Shown: positions 25,850 through 49,116, counted from the stretch's first letter. The stretch: 64,000 bases of DNA from Cinclus cinclus (GCF_963662255.1 NC_085047.1:16660924-16724923), one strand, 5' to 3'. A program made the numbers and translations. Notes: generated by a model not told the origin, from the letters alone.

Positions 25850-26040
25850 TGGATTTGTCTTTACAAACAAACTGTGGGGCTGCTGGTTGATAAAACTAGC
25901 ACTGAGAAAAAAAAAAGAAACAATGGGAAGAATTCCACTGATTGATGAACATAAAAAAGATATTTGCTTTTACAAACAAACTGTAGGTTTGCTGAAAAAT
26001 GAAACTGGATATTGAAATATAGAAGAAACGATGGGGGGAA
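25850..26040. repeat. Diverged tandem duplication with period of about 108 bp
   Basis: The segment ttacaaacaaactgt recurs at 25861 and 25970, and GAAACAATGGG at 25917 recurs as GAAACGATGGG at 26025, giving spacings of 109 and 108. The sequence between is only loosely similar, so the duplication is old. Confidence 0.65.
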
Positions 26041-26548
26041 ACCATGAATTCCATAAGAATTAAAAATTAAAAGGGAGGGTTATACATTAGAGGGGAATCT
26101 TAGGTTAATCAGGCGTTCTGGGAAGTCTGTACCTCTCAAGCACCTCAGCCCATGGGGAAAGAGAGAGGGAAATTAGGATAAAAAGGAGGCTGTGTCCTCC
26201 AAAAATTTGAGAGATCCCAGGGGAAACGCCCCATGGCCTCTCCCTTTATTCGAATAAAGTACAAGGACTCCTCCACCTCCTTTTGGGACGTAAACCTCTG
26301 GTGCTTGTGGCTTAATTTTCCTGAACCTAGAGCAAAATCCACCACAAAGTTTACTTCAGCTTACACATGAGGCTGGGTGTTGTTCACCTCACCTTCTCTC
26401 TCCTCAGGCAAAGCCTGAACCTTTCACTGCAGCTCCTTCATGCACTCCAGCTGCCAAATTCACCTGGCTACAGCTCAAGCTCTTGCTTTTCAGTAGCAAA
26501 ACCTTCTTCAGCTGCTACTTGTGTGGGGACCCAGCTGTAGCTCATCTT

Positions 26549-26605
26549 CACAGAATCATACAATCATTTAGGTTGGAAAATACCCTAGTACTGAGAACTT
26601 TAATT
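26549..26605 (-). repeat. CR1 LINE 3' terminus, minus orientation
   Basis: Plus-strand cacagaatcatacaatcatt followed by taggttggaaaa is the reverse complement of the CR1 3' end. Sequence to the right decays beyond recognition. Confidence 0.72.
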
Positions 26606-27697
26606 AAGCCTGACCATTATCCATATTCCAAAATACACTTCTGAGGTAGGGGAATCGAAGAAACCCTGCTTTGATTTAACACCACTGTCAGAGCTGTTGT
26701 GGCAGATCTGGAGAAAATGTCTTTTTAAGAATGCCAGGAGATGATGAACATTCCTGACACCCGCACAGTCCCTTGATCTCCCACCTGTACCTTCCAAACC
26801 TGACTTATTGATTTTTTCCTCCTTGAATCAAAAGGTTTTTTTTTCATTCTCTTGGAAAACTAATCTTGTCATGGTATCCTGGTACTTTAAATCCAGACCT
26901 GAATTTATGTGACTTTTCCTGAAGATGAGGAAGGGGATTTGCCCCTTTTCCCAAGAACCATGCCAACAAAGAACCAGCGCTCAGCAGCCCTGGGAGTGCT
27001 GGGGCATATCCATGGGTACAAGGACTCCTCCAGCACATCTGAGAACCTGGTCAAAACAACACTTGGGCTGAGTGCTAGAAGGAGCTGGAAGCAGCAGAGT
27101 TACATTTACATTATGTGTGGGAGCCAATACAAAGAAACTTAGAATGAAGCGTTGAGTCATAATGACACTAATGCAAAACCTCCTCCAAAAAACAAATCCT
27201 GCTCATTTTTGCTGGACTTTCCATGTCTTGACAAGAAATGAGAGAAACAGAGCAATTATTTGATTCTTGTGCAAACAAAAAAGCTTTCATCCACCTCACA
27301 TCTTTGCTGACAAGATGACAATGCATGCCCTTTCTTAAAATTCAGTTTGGAAGTACCCAGCAGTGATGCCTGAAGATTTTTTGCTTTTCATGTATTTTTC
27401 ATATACTTGTAGTTTTGTAGACTGTTAAATTAGTGTTATATAGCTTCTAGTACTTTTCCTGCCCTTTCTCTCACATTTTAGAACAATAAGCTAACCTTTT
27501 TGAACACGTTCCTGGAATTCTGTTTGGTCTTATTTTCAAGAAGAGGAATTCTTACAAGGACACTGTTTTGCACTAGAACTTAGAAGACACAACAAGAAAA
27601 AGGGCAAAGAAGTCCCTGGAAGAACTGCAAGGTGCAGACCCCAAGGATGGGTTGCTGGGGCAATTGGTCTCTTATTGGATATATCTGCTAGATATGC

Positions 27698-27723
27698 TAA
27701 TTAATTAGTATACTAATTAATTA
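27698..27723. other. Perfect 26-bp AT-rich palindrome carrying TAATTA cores
   Basis: Two 13-base arms (TAATTAATTAGTA and its reverse complement) meet without a spacer. Each arm has overlapping TAATTA homeodomain core motifs. It could be a regulatory site or a chance AT-rich palindrome. Confidence 0.5.
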
Positions 27724-29576
27724 CTATACAATTTGTAGTAAATCAATCGTACATGTGCGCAGAGCCACATTTTTTGCATCTGAAACCTTTCATTCAAGAT
27801 CTGCTTTTTATATTAGCCTATTTTATTCTTAATATAGTTTGGAAAGCTGTTGTCCTTGATTCCAGGCAACAGCAGTCACCAGCCCATCTCAGACAGGTGC
27901 TGCTTCCAGCCCCCAAAAGCCACATGCCTGGGGATGCCTGCCCCTTTTCTCCAGCACTGCCTCTCCCCTCGCCATCAAACTGGGCCCTGCAGATCTCAGG
28001 GAAGCAGAACTCTCTCCTGAGTTTCTGGACATCACTTCTGAACCTAGACATAGACACTGAAGCTGCCACATGGTCGGCAAAGCGCTGACTCACTGGAGCA
28101 TAGATTTACTGCTGCCCAATAACAGGGTAACATTTCTACCTAAGCGAGCCCTTTAACAGAAATGTCATTAGGGAGAAAGGTCACCTTTCTAATTTCCCCT
28201 ATAAATCCAATAGTACCACAGACAAATCTATTTCTACATCTGAGGAATGGCATTATGACTTCACTTGAATGTCACAGCAACACACACTGTGTGATAGTAC
28301 AAACAATGCAGGTGAAAGCAGAAGGATTTCCTTCCATCCCAGGCAGTGATTTTCTCTCTGTGGTACCAGTTAACATTTTTTTTTTGTGCCCATCTGCCAT
28401 TTTATCTCATGGTTTTGTACTGCTCAGCCTTAGTCGTAGAACTGCGGTGGTTTTATTTTGGAGATTCATGTGGGAAGAAAAGCCTCAGCAAAGTTAAAAT
28501 AGATACATTGATTTGTTAGGGTGGGGAGTAGTGCCTGCCTCTGAACGTTTTCCTACTAGCGGCTTGTTCTGTCATCTTGCCTGTCCTTTCTGCAGGATAG
28601 CAAGCCCCAGAGTAGAGGAAAATTGTTTCCAGTCAAGAGCATACTGTGCACAAAACACATGCTGCCAAAATTGTCTGTTACTGTCTGTTTGGTGACAGCC
28701 TTAAATTTAGGATGTCGTAGATTGTTTCCTTTGCTAGCTCATGCATGCATTAAAACTATCAGCTTCTTTGTTTCTCTTAGAGTTTATAGAAGACAAAATA
28801 TAGGGAGGTCTGTGTGTGCAGGCTTATCTGCAGCCTTGGCAACCTCTCGCTGCCTTGCTCAGGTCCTATCATGGCAGTCACAGAACAGACTTAGAGTAAG
28901 TGACTGAATTTCTTTCCTCTAAGGGTGCTAACTTCCCTTCTCAACATATTTAAAGCTTATTTCTAGTTAGGAGACATTGCCATATCAGTGATGCTATTAA
29001 TATCAAACCGTCGCTATTGTTAGTATTTCCCATTAGAGGAATGGAAGTAGCCAGCCCCAACAATGCAGCCAGAGCCAAACGCAATCAATTACACACATAG
29101 AAATGAAACTTTTATGCTCTGAGTCCTTGTCCTTGCTCCTTGGGGACTCTGTTCTGGTCTAAGAAGTCAATAAAACAAGACAGCTTGATCTGAATGCATT
29201 GTGGCCTGTGAACAGCCCACAGAGACAGCTCCCAGGTGAAAGGGACAGGGCTGCTGCTGCCCATTGCTGCAAGGAGCACTTTCCTTCTCCTCTCATCCCT
29301 GCTGAGTGTGGGAGATGCTGTGCAGCACAGGCATCTTAGAAAGTGATGCTGTGGGCTGATTTACTGGAGAGCAAAGCCTCATTAGTTTTCATCTTGTTAT
29401 GTTAGCCTGACAGTCCTCAAACTCCAGCTTCATTGAACTGGCTGAACTTAATACTGACTTTCTGTTCCCTGTATTTTCTTTCTGTACTTCTTATATATAG
29501 AGATAGACTTGCATGCCATATTCATGTATGCAGTTCTTCCTCCCTCACACAGCTGCTGAGCATCCTTTTCAGAAGG

Positions 29577-29594
29577 ATGATGATGATGATGATA
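29577..29594. repeat. (GAT)n short microsatellite
   Basis: Six consecutive GAT units in intergenic DNA. Confidence 0.85.
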
Positions 29595-29840
29595 CATTAG
29601 ATGCCAGCTTGATTGTTAAAAATAAGTTATTTAACAATTGTCCATAACGAGGTAATGGTCTCAAAACCTCTATTAAGGCAGATAAATGTAATTTACTTGT
29701 CTACAAGTATGGCAAACTGAAGCTCAAGGGTGACAATGTTCAAGGTATTTCTGGTCCAGCCTGCTCTGATGGGGCTTTATCTAGTACAGCTGTTGAAGGG
29801 GGGATGATATTATGATGTTTAAAGCACTTAATCACAAAAA

Positions 29841-29915
29841 TATTCTATTCTATTCTATTCTATTCTATTCTATTCTATTCTATTCTATTCTATTCTATTC
29901 TATTCTATTCTATTC
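29841..29915. repeat. (TATTC)15 pentanucleotide microsatellite
   Basis: Fifteen perfect uninterrupted TATTC units, 75 bases. Perfect pentamer arrays of this length are usually polymorphic in copy number. Confidence 0.97.
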
Positions 29916-32900
29916 CTGGGATAGCTCATCAAGTTACAACCAGGCTTCAAACAGGATTATAGGCAGTGTGTGGGGAATGTTATCTTAGCTCGTCCTTGCT
30001 GTCAAACTGAGTCCAAAGCCTTCAGTGAGATGCTGTTCATCAACTGCAGGGGAAACCCTCCCCTAAGCATTTGAGAGCTAGGAGAGGAAACACATAAACC
30101 CCTCCTCCCAAACACACACTCTATCCCTTAGCGTTCAAAGCTCCTGCCTGTCTTTATTGTAATGTATATCAAGGCTTTTAACTAGTAACAATGCTGCAGG
30201 TTGTCACATAAATTAATTAGCCTTCTGGGAGACCCGCATAGGTGCTTTTGATGCTGTAGGAGCAAATTTACAATGGCTTATTGCTAATATAAGAGAAGTG
30301 ATGATGTTTTCTGCTAACTTGGTTGCAATTAACGTGGTACTGTATTAATTTACTTCCTAGCTTAGGATGTCTGTAAACTTAGTAGTAAGGATATTTTAAT
30401 AGAAGAATATTAGTAGGCCAGAGCATATTAGCATTTCATTAACAATAACACTAATATTTCTGTATCTATCATAAGGGATATGAAAGGATAAAACTAACTC
30501 CCAGAATTAAGGATACTTTGCAGCACCAACTGCCAGATATTAGCAGCTAGATTAGTTTGATGGATTAAGGCAATGAAAGAACATGTCATGATCTTAAGGA
30601 TGGGTTGCCAAAAAAAAGATCCGGGGGAAATCAGTATTTTTGGCCATTGTTCCCGCATCAACCAGGTCTTGTGTCTGGAGCTACATGGCATAGATTTTCT
30701 TTCCCAGACAGAGCACTTAGCTGTTTTTCCCTAATACAGTTGGTTAAATTTCCTTTTTTGTCTTTTACTCTTTTTTTTCCTTTTCTTTTCCTTTTTTTTT
30801 ATGCAAGCACACAATGTTTTCTGTAACTTCAATGAGGCTGTTAGCATCAGAAATAGAGAAAGCAATATTCCCTGGGAATTTAATTGTCATGTAGCTCTTA
30901 GAAATGGTGTTTTCAGAGAGGACATATGAATGGAAAATGGGAAGAAAATTCTGCAGCCAGAGAGGGGAGGCCAAGGTCACCAAATTCGGGGTGGATCATG
31001 CAGGCTGTGTCCCCTCTGAGGGTGGTGTGGGGCAAAGGGTCGGGCTGGGACCTCTCAGACCTCTTACCTACCTGCAAGGCAGTTTTTCCAGCTCCTCCCA
31101 TCCAGCCATTTCACCCGCTGTGTCTATGACTTTGTGGTTCCTATTAGAGGAAGGTGGCTGCTGTTCACACTCACCAAGGTGAAATTTCTGGTGGCAGGCT
31201 TTTAGCTTGCCATCAGCCCAGATTTCTTTAATCAGCTTATTTGTCTTCAGTAAGAAAACCTGCTCTTCATGCTACAACTAATGGCATATCTAGGGGGAAG
31301 TTATGTACTATACTTTGCACAGAGCTGCTGCCCTGCCAGAGTTGCAGTCTCACCCTACCTGAGATGCACCATCTGGAGTTGTCATCTCCTCCTCTGCTGA
31401 GCTAGTTCACCTAAGTAACAGAAGAATAGCCCAGAACAGGTAGTAAACACAAACCAGTGTGACAGTAGGACAGTGTTGGAGCCAAGAAGCCTTGGAGCTG
31501 TAAGAGGAGGTACAAGTGGGGACAGCAGGACCTTTTCAGTGGCAGCTACTGCAGATCCACTCAGTCCCAACCATATAACGTGACTTTTGCATCACTTTCT
31601 CTGCAGTGCTTGGCTGAGGTCGGGTGATGTTATTCTCTTCTCCTGACAGGAAAGATAGAGCTTCCCCTGAGCTTAAGGAACCATCCTTTCTGTTTACTCA
31701 GAGGTAGAAATTTTTGAAGCCCCATGAACCTGGGTGTGGCTGGCCCTAGAGCTACTTAGTAAACACCTAGCTGTCAGCATGTGTCACTGGGTTCAAAGCT
31801 AGAGGAAAATCACCCCATCTATGTATGTAGGCACTCAGAGAGCTGTCAGAACTGATTCATCTTCATTTGTTGCCGGCCTAGATATTATGTTTTCAGGCCT
31901 TCTTGGAAGCCTGTCATGAATTAAAAAGAAAAAAATATGCAAAGAACCCACAGAGTTCAATTATCATGATTCCCTTCCCTCTTGCTTTGTGAGTGAAAGC
32001 CCAGAGATAGTCAAAAGCAAGGAAACCCTGCAGAGAAAATAATGTGCACCCCTCAAGTGTGTGTGGGGCACAACCCCAAGGCAGCTGTGCTCACTGGCAA
32101 GTCAAGTACTCAGAGAATGCTCTGGAAACTTTTGGTGGCCAGGTGACTGTGTCACCCATTTCTAGTTGCACTCCAGCAAACTGTCTCCAAATGAACCACT
32201 AGCCACATTTACAGCCCTTCATAGATGAGCATGAGAGATTATCCAAATTTGAACTGTGGGTGATTTTCAGGTCAGAAGCATTCTGGTACTTTTGTTCTAT
32301 TTCTTGCTTTGCATTTAAAACACAGCTTGTTTGTGCTCTGGTTGGTACAGTATCAACTATCACAAGATGAAGCCTGTTCTCACCTCTCTATGACAGACTG
32401 TTCATTCACAGTGGAGAATTCCCGAAGTTTGGAGATTCACCTGCTGCTAGGTGTACTGAGTCTGGCTGGGTGCTGTGCTTTGGACTGGGGACTAAAGAAG
32501 TTGATAACTCATCAGTAGTGGCTACTGCTAACCTGCCTGCACAGTGCCAAGGTCTTTTCTCTTTCTCAAACAGCTGGGAGTGGGCAAGAAGGTGGGAGAT
32601 GCACAGCTGGGACAGCTGATCCCACCTGGCCAAAGGTTATCCCACATCTTTGTGTCACAGTCAGCAGCAAGAGCTCAGGGAAGAGGAGGAAGGGAATAAC
32701 TGTGGTGACAAGTAACCATCATGCATGCTGAAACCACGTTTTCCAGGAAGTGGCTAAATATCTACCTGCCGATGGGAAATAGTGAATTAATCCTGATTTT
32801 CCTTTGTTTTCACACGCAGCTTTTGTTTTCCCTAAAAACCTGACTTTAGCTCTATCCACAAGTTTGTGAGCTACAGATGACCCAGCACACTAGGTCAAGA

Positions 32901-33146
32901 AAAATCTGAGTTAAACTGGCTGGGACTACATGAATCAGACTCAGTGGATAACAAATCTTTTCTTCTTTTTAGGAAAATACTTTGGGTATGCCTTCAGACA
33001 AACACTAAAATTGAACATGTAACATAGACTGTAAACACTCTAGCAGAGAGTCACTCAGAGAGGGCTCTGGGTTGGAGATAAGAGAGATTGACCATTGAAA
33101 ACATTTAACTCATCTGCACTGTACCATGTGGTCATTGGGTTTGGCT

Positions 33147-33198
33147 TTTATTTCCTTTAAATAATGAGTCTTTGAAGTGTCTTTAATTTGTCTTTATT
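33147..33198 (-). terminator. TAGLN3: Candidate polyadenylation signals of TAGLN3
   Basis: Two AATAAA hexamers on the minus strand, at 33193-33198 and 33147-33152, are the first found downstream of the TAGLN3 stop codon. They imply a 3' UTR of roughly 0.4-0.45 kb. Confidence 0.5.
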
Positions 33199-33591
33199 CT
33201 TCAGTCAAACAATATCATCGATGAATTGAAGAACGAGGTTACTGGTTGAAATACAAGTGCAGCGTGAGACAAATATGGAAGATAACACTTTGAAAATAAA
33301 TTAATACAGAATAACTGTCTTTGCATAGTTCAGAGGTGAAAAGTAGGAGGCAGCAGTGCGCACGTGCTGTGAACTGACACACACCACCACAAAAACTCAA
33401 GTTCCTAGGCAAACTCTTGCAGCTGCGAAGAAAACAAACCAAACCAAAAATACCCCAAAAACCTTAGAGAGCACTAACTATTAAAAACCAGGCAGAAAGG
33501 GAACTAATAAGCATTTTTTAATTTTTTTTTTTTTTTTTCCTTGACAGGCCATGCTGCAGAAAGAGTGTTTTCTCCACAGGCAGAGATGCTT
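33150..33591 (-). other. TAGLN3: Probable TAGLN3 3' UTR
   Basis: Sequence between the TAGLN3 stop codon and the first AATAAA signals. It contains an A-rich run on the minus strand (poly T at 33521-33538 on the plus strand) 55-70 bases after the stop, and is otherwise unremarkable. The 3' end is inferred only from hexamers. Confidence 0.5.
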
Positions 33592-43200
<9,609 letters not shown>

Positions 43201-43559
43201 TCAGCTACAACATCTTTTTTTAAAAGGAAGGAAAAAACAGCAGTCCCCCATGCCCAACCACAAAAACAGAAGAAAAGCAAGATTTAAAAGACAGTAGGTT
43301 TTAAAGAGAGACTCCTGCTATGTTTACAGAGAATACAATAGGGTTGTCAGATCAACATTACAGCTGCCTGCAAATCCAAAAGCACTTTAAAATTGCCTAC
43401 CTAATACTTGCTAATAAGAAGAAGGTTGTGCATGGGAGCTTAAGCAATCCGATTAAAGATGCAGTCAGTGTCTTCCTCAGCAGAGATGCAAGGATGGATA
43501 TCCAGAGCTCAGCACACTGAAAAGTGAAGATGAATTTAAGAGACGAAGGCTGCCACAAT

Positions 43560-43840
43560 GCCCTGCTGCTGCTGCAGCATCGTGGTTTGAAGAACAGTGT
43601 ATTGATTTGATTTTCCTCACATATGAGGAGGGTCAGAGCAGGGGCGTTGCTAAGAGCCATTAAAGAGACCTGCCTCCTCAGTCACAGCCCGGGGATCCTG
43701 TTTGTCTCGCCCATCTGTGGTCTGTTTTCATGCATCTTTCTTCAGCCTTGCGCTGTTCACCCCACCGGCTCAGATTTACTCCACCTAGTCTGCATCAACC
43801 CAAACTGCACCGAGCACCCCGGTGACAGATAGGCAGAAAC
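43560..43840 (-). promoter_or_regulatory. TAGLN3: Candidate TAGLN3 promoter / 5' UTR exon region (weak)
   Basis: Upstream of the first coding exon, this stretch is more GC- and CpG-rich than its surroundings. It includes a CTGCAGCAGCAGCAGG run in minus sense, so a non-coding first exon may lie here. No donor or TATA box can be assigned with confidence, and a GC-richer patch at 44820-44960 is an alternative. Confidence 0.2.
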
Positions 43841-46800
43841 ACAAATAGAGGCACTCTTTTAAATGAATGTGACAGAAATTACCACATATCCAGTTTACTT
43901 TTAATCATAAGCCAGAAACAAACCTTTTTTTCTCCCTGTTCTGCATCTTAATAACAGGCTGAGAGTGAGACAAATAATTTCTCCTCTTCCCTGTTCAAAT
44001 GCTGACAAAAAGATTGAACGAGGGGCCAACAGGATGAAAAGTGAAGGAAGAGAAGGGAGGTGGTAGAATATTACTATCACCCTCTCATCAGTATATATTA
44101 GGCTAAAAAATAGCAGAATGGTATTCTGAAAAACAGAGCACTGACACCAAGGGAAAATCACTGAAAACTAGCAAACCTAGTATAAAGCAGAAGGATTTTA
44201 CTTTCCGCTGCTAGGAGTCAGCTAACCTCCAGTGATAGGAAGGGAGCTATGCCCACAGTTGTTTAAATTTTGATTGCACCACTCATTCAATGTGGAAGGG
44301 GAGAGAAGAGTTGAGACTTTTTTTGTGGTCTGATTTAATCCTATATTAAATAAAACTACTTAGCTTCTTTCTGAGTTATACAAAACTTCATCAAATATCT
44401 TTTATTCATGCTGCATTATCCACCCTGGTACAAAATAGCTTCCTTTTGGCAAATGATCAATGTCAGCTTAATATGCAAGAAGATTGATAAACCTGAGACC
44501 GACAGACAATCAGTTCGACCAACAAAAGTCCTTCTGCTGCATTCAGAAAGGTAAAAAAAAAAAAAAGGGAGGGAAAGCAATACAGTTCCTTGCATATCTG
44601 TTTCATAAGGGGCTCTTCACCCACTGCTTTCTCATTTTAAGATTCTGAATCCTCAGACTTGTACCGCTTGTGATGCTGCTGGGCTTGAACAGAGTTAAGA
44701 GATGAAAAATTTAATAGATGACCTAATTCACTGTTGTCCTCCACAGGCATTTCATTTAGTGCTTTCTCTTCTCTGCACTGGTAGTTTTAAACCCCTGTGA
44801 AGCACTCGATTGCATAACTCAGAGCATGCTACGTGACAGGGCCACCACTTGAGCACTTCCATCTCAGTGAGCACGGGGCTGAAGGCACAGCGGATGCGCA
44901 GGAACCAAGGCTGCAAGCCCAGCCTGGAGATCAGAGAAGGAACAGGCTGCAGCTGCAACAGGGAGAGGCAGAGTATGAATTTGACATCCTTTCCCTTCAA
45001 GCAGCTGTTGCGGGCTGGGCTTCACACTGTTTGGCCAGTCCCACAACCAATAAGCTTTATTTTACACTCTCAGACCTTTTTGTGTTCTTCTGTTAGAATG
45101 AAGCTACCTAGGGCTTCTGGTCACACCAGGGGGCTCAGTGCTCACTGGCAACAAGATTGCACTGAAATCACCTTCCCTGGCATCAGCCTCTGACTCTGCT
45201 CCCTAACTTGGGGGCAGGGATGAGTAATTTAACTCTCCTAAGCTGCAGAACGCAGATTTCCCCCTTCACAGATGTTGGCTATGCAACCTGCTCTCAAGGG
45301 ACCATGCCACACTGGGAAAGCTAAAAAGCTTGTCCATCAATATCAATTTTTAATAAGGCTCTGAAAAACTGGGAAACTGCAGAGGATTGGAAAAATGCCA
45401 GCTCCCCACCAATATTTTCTAAAGTACCACTAAACAAATCATAAGCCTGCTTTCTGTGTCATCAGTCCTGGGGAAAACAATGGAATAATTTTTTTAAGTG
45501 ATAATGCTGATACAATTTACTAAATGCTCTGTAATATATTAGAGTTGGCTACTCCATGACATGTTGATTTGGGAACTAAACCAATTCTGAAACAACATGA
45601 CACATTAGAGAGATTAAAGCTGGCTAACTAGTAGATCCTGTAATATGACTGTAACTGAAAAATCATTAATGATGGTGTATATTTTGTTCAGTTTGGACAA
45701 GAATATGTTCCCAGGCCTGAAGTATTTAATGGTATTAGTAAGTCACAAAAAAACCCCAGGCTCCTAAGAAGATCCTTGCTCATGTGAGTAAGCAAAAAAG
45801 ATAAAGAAACCTCCTTGAAAGCAGACAAAAAGTGTCTTATTGCAGCCAAAGTCCAGCCATCATTGAAAAAGTACTTTTAAGAATGCAGCCCTCTGTCCTA
45901 TGACAAAACAGATGTAAAAAAAGTGCAGAGGACAATGAAGATGTTGGGTAAGACAGCGTGATTGAAGGGCTTGGCTGAATAAAATATGGGAGTTGCACCA
46001 ACAGCAGTGGGAAGGAACACCATATCCAGTTCTGACAATTACTCTTCATAAAAAGGAGTGGAAGAGTAAAGTAAATTTAAATAGTGATTCTAGGAACTCG
46101 GAGATTAAAAATTAGGGCTTTTACAGTAATCACACCAGAAAGATTACCTGTTTATCTCACCAAAACCAGAAGTTTAGAAATGGCAAGCACATGTGCCTAC
46201 AAGTTAAAGAAAAACTGAAGAAGCTCAAGTTCCTTATGTCAAGACACAGGCGGATTAAAGCCTGATGGTTAGAAACGTGATGTGGAAGAAAGGGGAGGTT
46301 TACAGCACCAAGGTACTACCATTTGAACACTTCACCTAGTGCTTCTAATGGAATTTGTCTTCTTATTTTTCATTTTTATTGGCAACACAAGACTAGAATT
46401 TATGACTAAAAATCTATGACTAAGGCTGAAGCTTGAGTAATTGAAGTAGCATTTCATGCCTGGAAGCACCATGACTCACCTTATGCTCCCAGATAATCAC
46501 AATATTATCCTATAAATTTTAAAAAAATCTTTGTAAGCCTATAAACAAATGTTGCCAAAACCAACAACAAAACTGACATTGACTAGCTCACTACCCACAC
46601 ATAGATCCAGGGTAACTCAACAGCTTTCAGTGTCTTCCAAGTAGAATACAGAAGAAAAAGTAAAACCTATCCTACCACAGGGCAATCATTAACCTCTGTC
46701 AGATTCACTGTTTGGTGATTCATTCCTTAGAAAGAGCCTGGTATTTCAGCTACCCCAAGTACAATCTTACAAAGTATGGTGGGTTGAATCCCCATCACAC

Positions 46801-46963
46801 AAAACTATCCAGCAGTAACTGTGAAGTCCAGGCTCCATTTCCCTAGTTGGCCACTGTACAATAATGGACCTTTCATCATTAAGTTTAAAAAAAACCAAAA
46901 AAAAATCGCCCAACTAAAACAAAAAGAGACAGTGTTCCAAAACCTTAAATTAACAGCACCTCC

Positions 46964-47001
46964 CTTCAAAAGGAATCATCCACTTCAAAAGGAATCATCC
47001 A
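46964..47001. repeat. Perfect 19-bp tandem duplication
   Basis: CTTCAAAAGGAATCATCCA occurs twice head to tail with no mismatch, intergenic. Confidence 0.95.
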
Positions 47002-49095
47002 AAGAGCTGCTCAAAGATCCTCCCTGCATGAACGTCTGTGTGTGATGTGTGTGATGTCAGGTTTTGTAGAGTTGCAGAGAGGATGCTCAGGTCCATTACA
47101 AGCTCAGTTCAAGTACAGGGCCTTTTTCTGGGAGCTCCAAGGCAGGAAAATGCTCTGCAGAACCTTGGTCTTATGCATGGGCTTGCTTTGTCATAAGATA
47201 CCTGTAGATATTCTACACAAGAGAACTAGTCAGATTAGGGGGACAACGTAGTATTAGAATATTGCCATCTTTTTAACTGTGCAAAAACAGGTTATTAGAA
47301 CCAGGGGACAACATAAATTTTAGAAATTCTAACTTCCTCGTTACTTTGAAAACTACAATCTAGAGGTCCTGGAAGACAAAAAGTGCTAACTTGAGTGTCT
47401 GCCACCTGTAAAAAGGTTTGTCAGCTCTGAACATGCTACGCCTCAAGCAAGTGCATACTTGGAACACCTCAAATCTGGGTTTAAAAGAAAAGTAATTCAG
47501 GAAATAAGGACATTCCTATTTGTGTGACAAAAGAAAATGTACCAATACTCCAGCCTGCAGAACAAGGCAGCTCCTAAGGCTGCCATGAACAGGAGTGTTT
47601 CTGGAGTCACTGTTTCTGGACTTTTTGTAAGTCACTGACCACCTTCCAAGCAGAAACAGTTAGCACTGAAAACCAATTCGTGTGGATATAATTATCAGCT
47701 TTTGCAGTATTCAAGATGGCCTTGGAGGTAAATTGTGCATTCAGATTCTCAGGACCTCTTAAGTTTTGTGCTGGATTAACAGACTCCTTTGAAAGAAACC
47801 CAGGTTTCATATCGACTGCTCACCTGTCCCCAACTAAAACAGTACCTTCTGAGAGCTACTTTGGTTTGAAAATTATACATTGCAATGCACATTCACAGTA
47901 GGACAGAAAGGAAGTAGCATTTTTATTTCACTGAAACATAGATCAAAACAGACAGCAAAATTTGCAAACAAAACCCCCCTAAAAGATCAAATCCTCAAAC
48001 TACATAAACCCTGCTTCTTATGGTTAGGGATTCAGCTTTGCTCTAGGGAACTTTTCCAAGAGCTACTGTCCCAATGACTTGCATATTCTGGCACACTTTC
48101 TGCCAGCAAGCCATAACCAATTAAACTCCAAACCTGAAGATTCATGTAAGGACAAAATCTGATCCTAGGCAGCCTTCAGGGAATACTTTCCTCAGGCTAC
48201 AGTCTGTGTAGCCCACTTGGATCGCTCCAAACCCTGAGCATGCCACTGTTCAGCAGACCTTTGCCACTGACACCAGCACCTGCTTCCACCCCAGCAGGCA
48301 GCAGTGACCTTCTCATGTTGCCACGTGGGAGGCAAGTGGACAGCATGGTGCAGATCAAAAGGCCCAAAAAGAACACAACCTTTCACGTGCTAGCCTAGAA
48401 ACATGTCAAATATGTATTTTAATTTCAGAACCAGATGACTGAAAGTTTTAGGAGCTGTCATTTGCTTTTCCTTCCAAATGTAAGTGCAGAGCTGCCTGAA
48501 GCTCCTCGCCCAACACAAACCAAGAGACTGTAGCAGGTTGAAATATGCCTACCTGTGAGCTGCAATTACTGCATCATATGGAGGATGCCCATTTCTCTTT
48601 AATGGAAAAGAAGCACTGGACCACATAACACACATATGCAGGACTTGAAAGAGAGATACAAGGTCAAGCCTACAACTAGACTGCAGTAAGTCCTGCAATT
48701 TAGATGTACACATTATGTGACCAAGGCTGTAACATTTTTCTGTTCTAGGAAAATATATATTGAAGAGAGATGAGGTGCTACAGTCACAAAACAAATGTGA
48801 GCTATAAAAATTGACCAACAAGCAGTAAATCTATGAGCAGTGCACTTCTGACCTTCATCTCTGCCTCTCTTTCCCAACAGTAAAATCTTCCCTTAAAAAA
48901 TACCTGTCAGGAGCCAAGTGCCAATGACAGAGCCATTAAAACCTCATGCTCATCAAGCTGGCTGCTATTTAATGCAATGGCTGAGTTCCCTCTGTCTTTT
49001 CTGCCCCTGACGGGCCTGAGAACAAACTTGGGAAGGGTGAGAGTGCACACTGATGTTTGGTATTTCTGTCTGCATTCCTTACACAGCTGATGAAT

Positions 49096-49116
49096 TTTCA
49101 CCAAGCCTTGGTGAAA
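49096..49116. other. Short near-perfect palindrome (TTTCACCAAG/CTTGGTGAAA)
   Basis: Ten-base arms flank a single C and could form a hairpin or a dimeric binding site. No transcript evidence. Confidence 0.4.

Larger units (their letters stand above)
17250..33146. other. Intergenic region between TAGLN3 and TMPRSS7, no gene recognised
   Basis: About 16 kb with only short open frames that lack family resemblance or splice-compatible neighbours. TMPRSS7 5' UTR exons and promoter should lie at its left end but could not be located. Contents I can name are CR1 pieces, simple repeats, a diverged 108-bp tandem repeat and an AT-rich palindrome, listed separately. Confidence 0.6.
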
